Below are positions 4,167 to 7,037 of a stretch of DNA of 7,037 nucleotides, piece by piece. Numbering within the stretch: position 1 is the first letter of the stretch; every line of letters starts with the position of its first letter. This DNA comes from Candidatus Kapaibacterium sp. (GTDB taxonomy: Bacteria; Bacteroidota; Ignavibacteria; Kapaibacteriales; UBA2268), in contig JAUQWR010000015.1 of the NCBI GenBank assembly GCA_030835065.1, forward strand, positions 1 to 7,037, read 5' to 3'. The notes under the pieces are model-generated. The model was not told where the DNA came from. It was given only the letters and a program-made list of their open reading frames with translations, and searched no databases. The translations under genes were made by a program, and so were the position numbers.

Positions 4167-7037
4167 ATGGACACACTAAAATCTCTCAATTTCCCGATTA
4201 AGTCGGCGGCAAATATAGGCTTGTCTCTCTCAAAGAGCCTGTTTGCAATAATGCTGATGTTTTGCATAGCTTTAGTAAGCGATGTTTATGCACAAAAAAA
4301 CAACGGGATAGTTAAAGGTAAAGTCATTGACAAGGAAACCAAAGAAGCATTGCGAAGTGCATCGGTTTCAATTCCTGCTCTTAGACTTGGAGCAATATCC
4401 GATAAGAACGGTGAATTCACATTTTCTGCACCGCCCGGTACCCATACAGTTGAAGTAAGATACTTAGGTTATGAAACACAGACCAAAAAGATTACATTGA
4501 CTGCAGGTGGGGAAGTCGTATTGAAATACGATATGACTTCACAGGCAATCAAAACCAATGAAATTGTGGTAGTAGGTCTTACCGGCGAAGTCGATAGGAA
4601 TAAATTAGGCAACACAATTTCATCAATAAGTTCGCGCGAAGTCGCAAAAGTAGTATCACCATCAGCAATCGACGCATTGAGCGGTCGTGTATCAGGCTTA
4701 AATGTTACACGCAATAGTGGTACTCCTGGAGCAGGAACATTTATAACAATTCGTGGTAGAAAATCAATTATGGGTTCGTCAGAGCCATTATATGTTGTCG
4801 ATGGTATTATTATAGACAACACATCATTATATGATGGTAGTGGTTCGGTTCAATACTCCAACAGAGCAGTAGACATCAACCCACAAGATATTGAATCAAT
4901 AGAAATTTTGAAAGGTGCGTCTGCAGCTGCTATTTATGGTTCGCAAGCCGGTAACGGTGTTGTATTGATAACAACAAAGAAAGGCAAGCTTTCGAGTTAC
5001 GAAAAACCAGCTCAAATATCCTACACATCATCATATACTTTTGATGAAAAAGCAGGTAATATTGATATGCAGCAGATTTATGGTCAAAAAGCAGGTACAC
5101 ACAATACATATAATTTTACAACTGATACAGCTACAGGTTTGGCTACATCAGTTAAATTACCTGCTGGTACAAAAACATATCAACAAGATGATGTGCCTTT
5201 CCGTACAGCATTTTCTCATCAACAATCACTTACAATCACAGGTGGTGTTCCTCAATTCGATTATTTGTTGAATGCTACATTAGATGATATTCAAGGCTAT
5301 GTGGTCGGTTCGAAACTTAAAAGAACAAGTGTGAGAGCTAACGTAGGTATCTCATTGCTTCCAGGTTTGAACCTACAAACTAATAATAACTTTATTATGA
5401 CAGATAATGATCTGCCACAAGATGGTTCGAATGTTTCTGGTATTCTTTTGGGTGCATTGCGTACACCTCCTGAATTTGACAGTAAAAAATATTTGAACGA
5501 CGACGGCACTCAGCACAGATTCTGGGTTTATGATAATCCTATTTGGACACAACATTTCAATTCGTTCAAATCACAAATCGACAGATTTTTACATTCAACA
5601 GATTTGAAGTGGATGCCAATTGAAGGTATTCAGTTTAATGCAAGAGTTGGTTTCGACAAGTATGAATATATTAATCGTCAAAGATTGGCAGTAGGATCGG
5701 CTGCATCAGAAAACGAAGCAGGCTTGATTGATCACAGCAGAATAACAAATAGCCAAACCAACTTAGACTTGACTGCAACAGTTACTCAATCATTATTCGA
5801 AAAAGAATTAGATTTAGTATTAGTGCTTGGCGGACAGCAGATTTGGTCAGAAAGATCGGCTGATGGAGTATATGGTACAAACACATTACCATTTTTCAAT
5901 CAAATCAATGCTGCATCAGTAAGAGACGGTAGTTCATCACGTTCGAGAAAGAAAATTGTTGGTCTATTTGCACAATTGACTTCAACATTGTGGAATCGTA
6001 TGTCATTGACTTTAGCTATACGTCGTGATGGTAGTTCTACATTTGGAGGAGCAGACAAATTTAACTACTTCCCGAAAGTTGGATTTTCTTATACATTATC
6101 TGATGAATCATTTATGTCTTCAACAAAAGATATTATGAATAATATCAGACTAAGAGCATCATGGGGCGAAGCAGGCTCGCCATCATTGCCTGATGTTTAT
6201 GCAACAAACTTCCTTTATGGAACAGCCGGTTTCTTTGATCCTTGGGATAGAAACACATCAACTGCTGGTAGAAGCGGATATATTGGTATTCGTCAAGGTG
6301 GTGGTAGCTCTGATTCTTATATTATTGCTGGTGCTACAGACATCAAACCAGAAAGATCAATCGAAAGAGAATTTGGTATTGACTTAGGTTTCTTTGATAA
6401 CTTATTTGGAATCGAAGCTACATATTATATGTCTAATGTATATGATATGATTTTGAATGTTCCAGTAGCATCATCAACAGGTTACGACCAAGAATTGCGC
6501 AATGCTGCTGCAATGTGGAATAATGGTTTCGAACTTGGTTTGAAATCAACACCAATTTCTAATGAAACAGTTGTATGGACTACAATGCTCAACTATTCAG
6601 TAAACAAGAACGAAGTTACAAAATTACATATTAAACCAGAAGGATTTGAAGCCACAGGTAGAGAATATATTGGTTTAGGTGGTGGTTTTGTTGGTATCAA
6701 CAACGTAGCAATGGTAGGACAGCCTTTGGGTGTGTTCTATGGTTATGGATGGTTGAAAGACGAAAACGGAAAATATTTGTATTCTGGCGATAGAGTGCAA
6801 GTGGATGAAAACGGTGCTTACAAACGCGCTAAAAACGGTGGTGTTTATAGAGCAGCTGCTGGTCAAGGAGCAGTTTTGAAAGATTACTACAACAGAGGTT
6901 TAGTAAATGCTCCAATAAAAGACGACGAAATGCAAATTATTGGCGATCCTAACCCTGATTTCCAATTGAGCTGGCGCAATGATATTACATTATTCCAAGA
7001 TTTGACAATTAGTTTCTTATTTGATGGTGTGTTTGGC
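4167..7037 (+). CDS. SusC/RagA-family TonB-dependent outer-membrane receptor, partial (C-terminus beyond right edge)
   Basis: 957 codons are present with no stop before the edge. Family members run to about 1000-1100 residues, so the last barrel strands are missing. SusC-type receptors form 22-stranded outer-membrane barrels that import glycans, peptides or other nutrients using TonB energy, usually with a SusD-like lipoprotein encoded next door. Residues 1-42 are a signal peptide with a long N-region, a hydrophobic core SLFAIMLMFCIALV (24-37) and a likely cut at YA|Q. Residues about 47-123 are a carboxypeptidase-regulatory-like domain (GIVKGKVIDKETKEAL … GYETQTKKI). EIVVVG (132-137) is a TonB-box-like segment. 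The plug follows, with LSGRVSGLNV, IRGRKSI, PLYVVDG (207-213) and the signature from DIESIEILKG to ITTKKGK (241-274). The barrel carries the typical RRDGSSTFG (619-627) and, near the edge, GDPNPDFQLSW. The usual 'GYGTQ' after the TonB box is replaced by GLTGEVDRNKLGN, an atypical variant. Substrate cannot be read from the sequence. Confidence 0.95.
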   Translation, partial: MDTLKSLNFPIKSAANIGLSLSKSLFAIMLMFCIALVSDVYAQKNNGIVKGKVIDKETKEALRSASVSIPALRLGAISDKNGEFTFSAPPGTHTVEVRYLGYETQTKKITLTAGGEVVLKYDMTSQAIKTNEIVVVGLTGEVDRNKLGNTISSISSREVAKVVSPSAIDALSGRVSGLNVTRNSGTPGAGTFITIRGRKSIMGSSEPLYVVDGIIIDNTSLYDGSGSVQYSNRAVDINPQDIESIEILKGASAAAIYGSQAGNGVVLITTKKGKLSSYEKPAQISYTSSYTFDEKAGNIDMQQIYGQKAGTHNTYNFTTDTATGLATSVKLPAGTKTYQQDDVPFRTAFSHQQSLTITGGVPQFDYLLNATLDDIQGYVVGSKLKRTSVRANVGISLLPGLNLQTNNNFIMTDNDLPQDGSNVSGILLGALRTPPEFDSKKYLNDDGTQHRFWVYDNPIWTQHFNSFKSQIDRFLHSTDLKWMPIEGIQFNARVGFDKYEYINRQRLAVGSAASENEAGLIDHSRITNSQTNLDLTATVTQSLFEKELDLVLVLGGQQIWSERSADGVYGTNTLPFFNQINAASVRDGSSSRSRKKIVGLFAQLTSTLWNRMSLTLAIRRDGSSTFGGADKFNYFPKVGFSYTLSDESFMSSTKDIMNNIRLRASWGEAGSPSLPDVYATNFLYGTAGFFDPWDRNTSTAGRSGYIGIRQGGGSSDSYIIAGATDIKPERSIEREFGIDLGFFDNLFGIEATYYMSNVYDMILNVPVASSTGYDQELRNAAAMWNNGFELGLKSTPISNETVVWTTMLNYSVNKNEVTKLHIKPEGFEATGREYIGLGGGFVGINNVAMVGQPLGVFYGYGWLKDENGKYLYSGDRVQVDENGAYKRAKNGGVYRAAAGQGAVLKDYYNRGLVNAPIKDDEMQIIGDPNPDFQLSWRNDITLFQDLTISFLFDGVFG

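Noticed and set aside
4469..4822. Minus-strand ORF of 117 aa
   Set aside because: It is antisense to the highly conserved plug domain of the SusC-like receptor and has no recognisable domain; it is best explained as a codon-use shadow.
5041..6866. Further out-of-frame and antisense ORFs (5041-5271 +, 5297-5509 -, 5373-5555 -, 6193-6387 +, 6675-6866 -)
   Set aside because: All fall within the continuous receptor frame and read as low-complexity shadows.
4167..7037. Kinase as a direct SusC regulator (hybrid two-component system as in polysaccharide utilisation loci)
   Set aside because: The kinase has no periplasmic sensor, receiver or DNA-binding domain, so it is not a hybrid two-component regulator. 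Only the divergent arrangement suggests a link.
1..7037. CRISPR array, insertion sequence, tRNA or rRNA genes
   Set aside because: No regularly spaced repeats, no transposase motifs, no terminal inverted repeats with target duplications and no tRNA-like cloverleaf were seen.

Overview
The window looks like chromosomal DNA from an AT-rich member of the Bacteroidota/Chlorobi (FCB) group. The strongest evidence is a large SusC/RagA-type TonB-dependent outer-membrane receptor, a family largely confined to this group. Supporting evidence is the low GC content, weak Shine-Dalgarno use on the leftward genes, and promoter-like elements that fit the Bacteroidota TTG/TAnnTTTG pattern as well as the general -35/-10 pattern. 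I cannot place it to genus.

Layout: two divergent transcription units flank an AT-rich intergenic region of about 590 bp. The leftward unit runs from 3578 to the left edge and holds three co-directional genes. These are a soluble histidine kinase with about five PAS domains (3578-612), a stand-alone single-PAS protein with a Cys-His-Asn-Pro motif (550-218), and the N-terminal part of a VanZ-like membrane protein (218-1, running off the window). The last two share the pentamer TAATG (stop overlapping start), so they are very probably translationally coupled. A 61-bp gap without a terminator separates the kinase from the PAS gene, so all three may form one operon. The VanZ gene is open to the window edge and contains a perfect 12-bp inverted repeat that imitates a terminator but lies within the coding sequence.

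The rightward unit is the susC-like receptor, from 4167 to the right edge. It has an intact 5' end (signal peptide, carboxypeptidase-regulatory-like domain, plug, most of the barrel) and lacks roughly the last 100-190 residues. A susD-like lipoprotein partner would be expected just outside the window. The best promoter candidate is TTGACA-N17-TATATT at 3870-3898. It lies about 260 bp upstream of the receptor start, which implies a long 5' leader with a purine-rich, relatively GC-richer island and short possible leader peptides.

How the genes work together: the kinase has every catalytic box but no receiver domain or membrane segment, and no response regulator is encoded here, so its output partner lies elsewhere. 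Nothing directly links kinase signalling to receptor expression apart from the shared intergenic region. I see no CRISPR array, tRNA, rRNA or mobile element. The window is mostly ordinary. The items most worth a second look are the PAS protein with the CHNP..C motif next to the kinase, the long receptor leader, and the perfect hairpin inside the VanZ gene.
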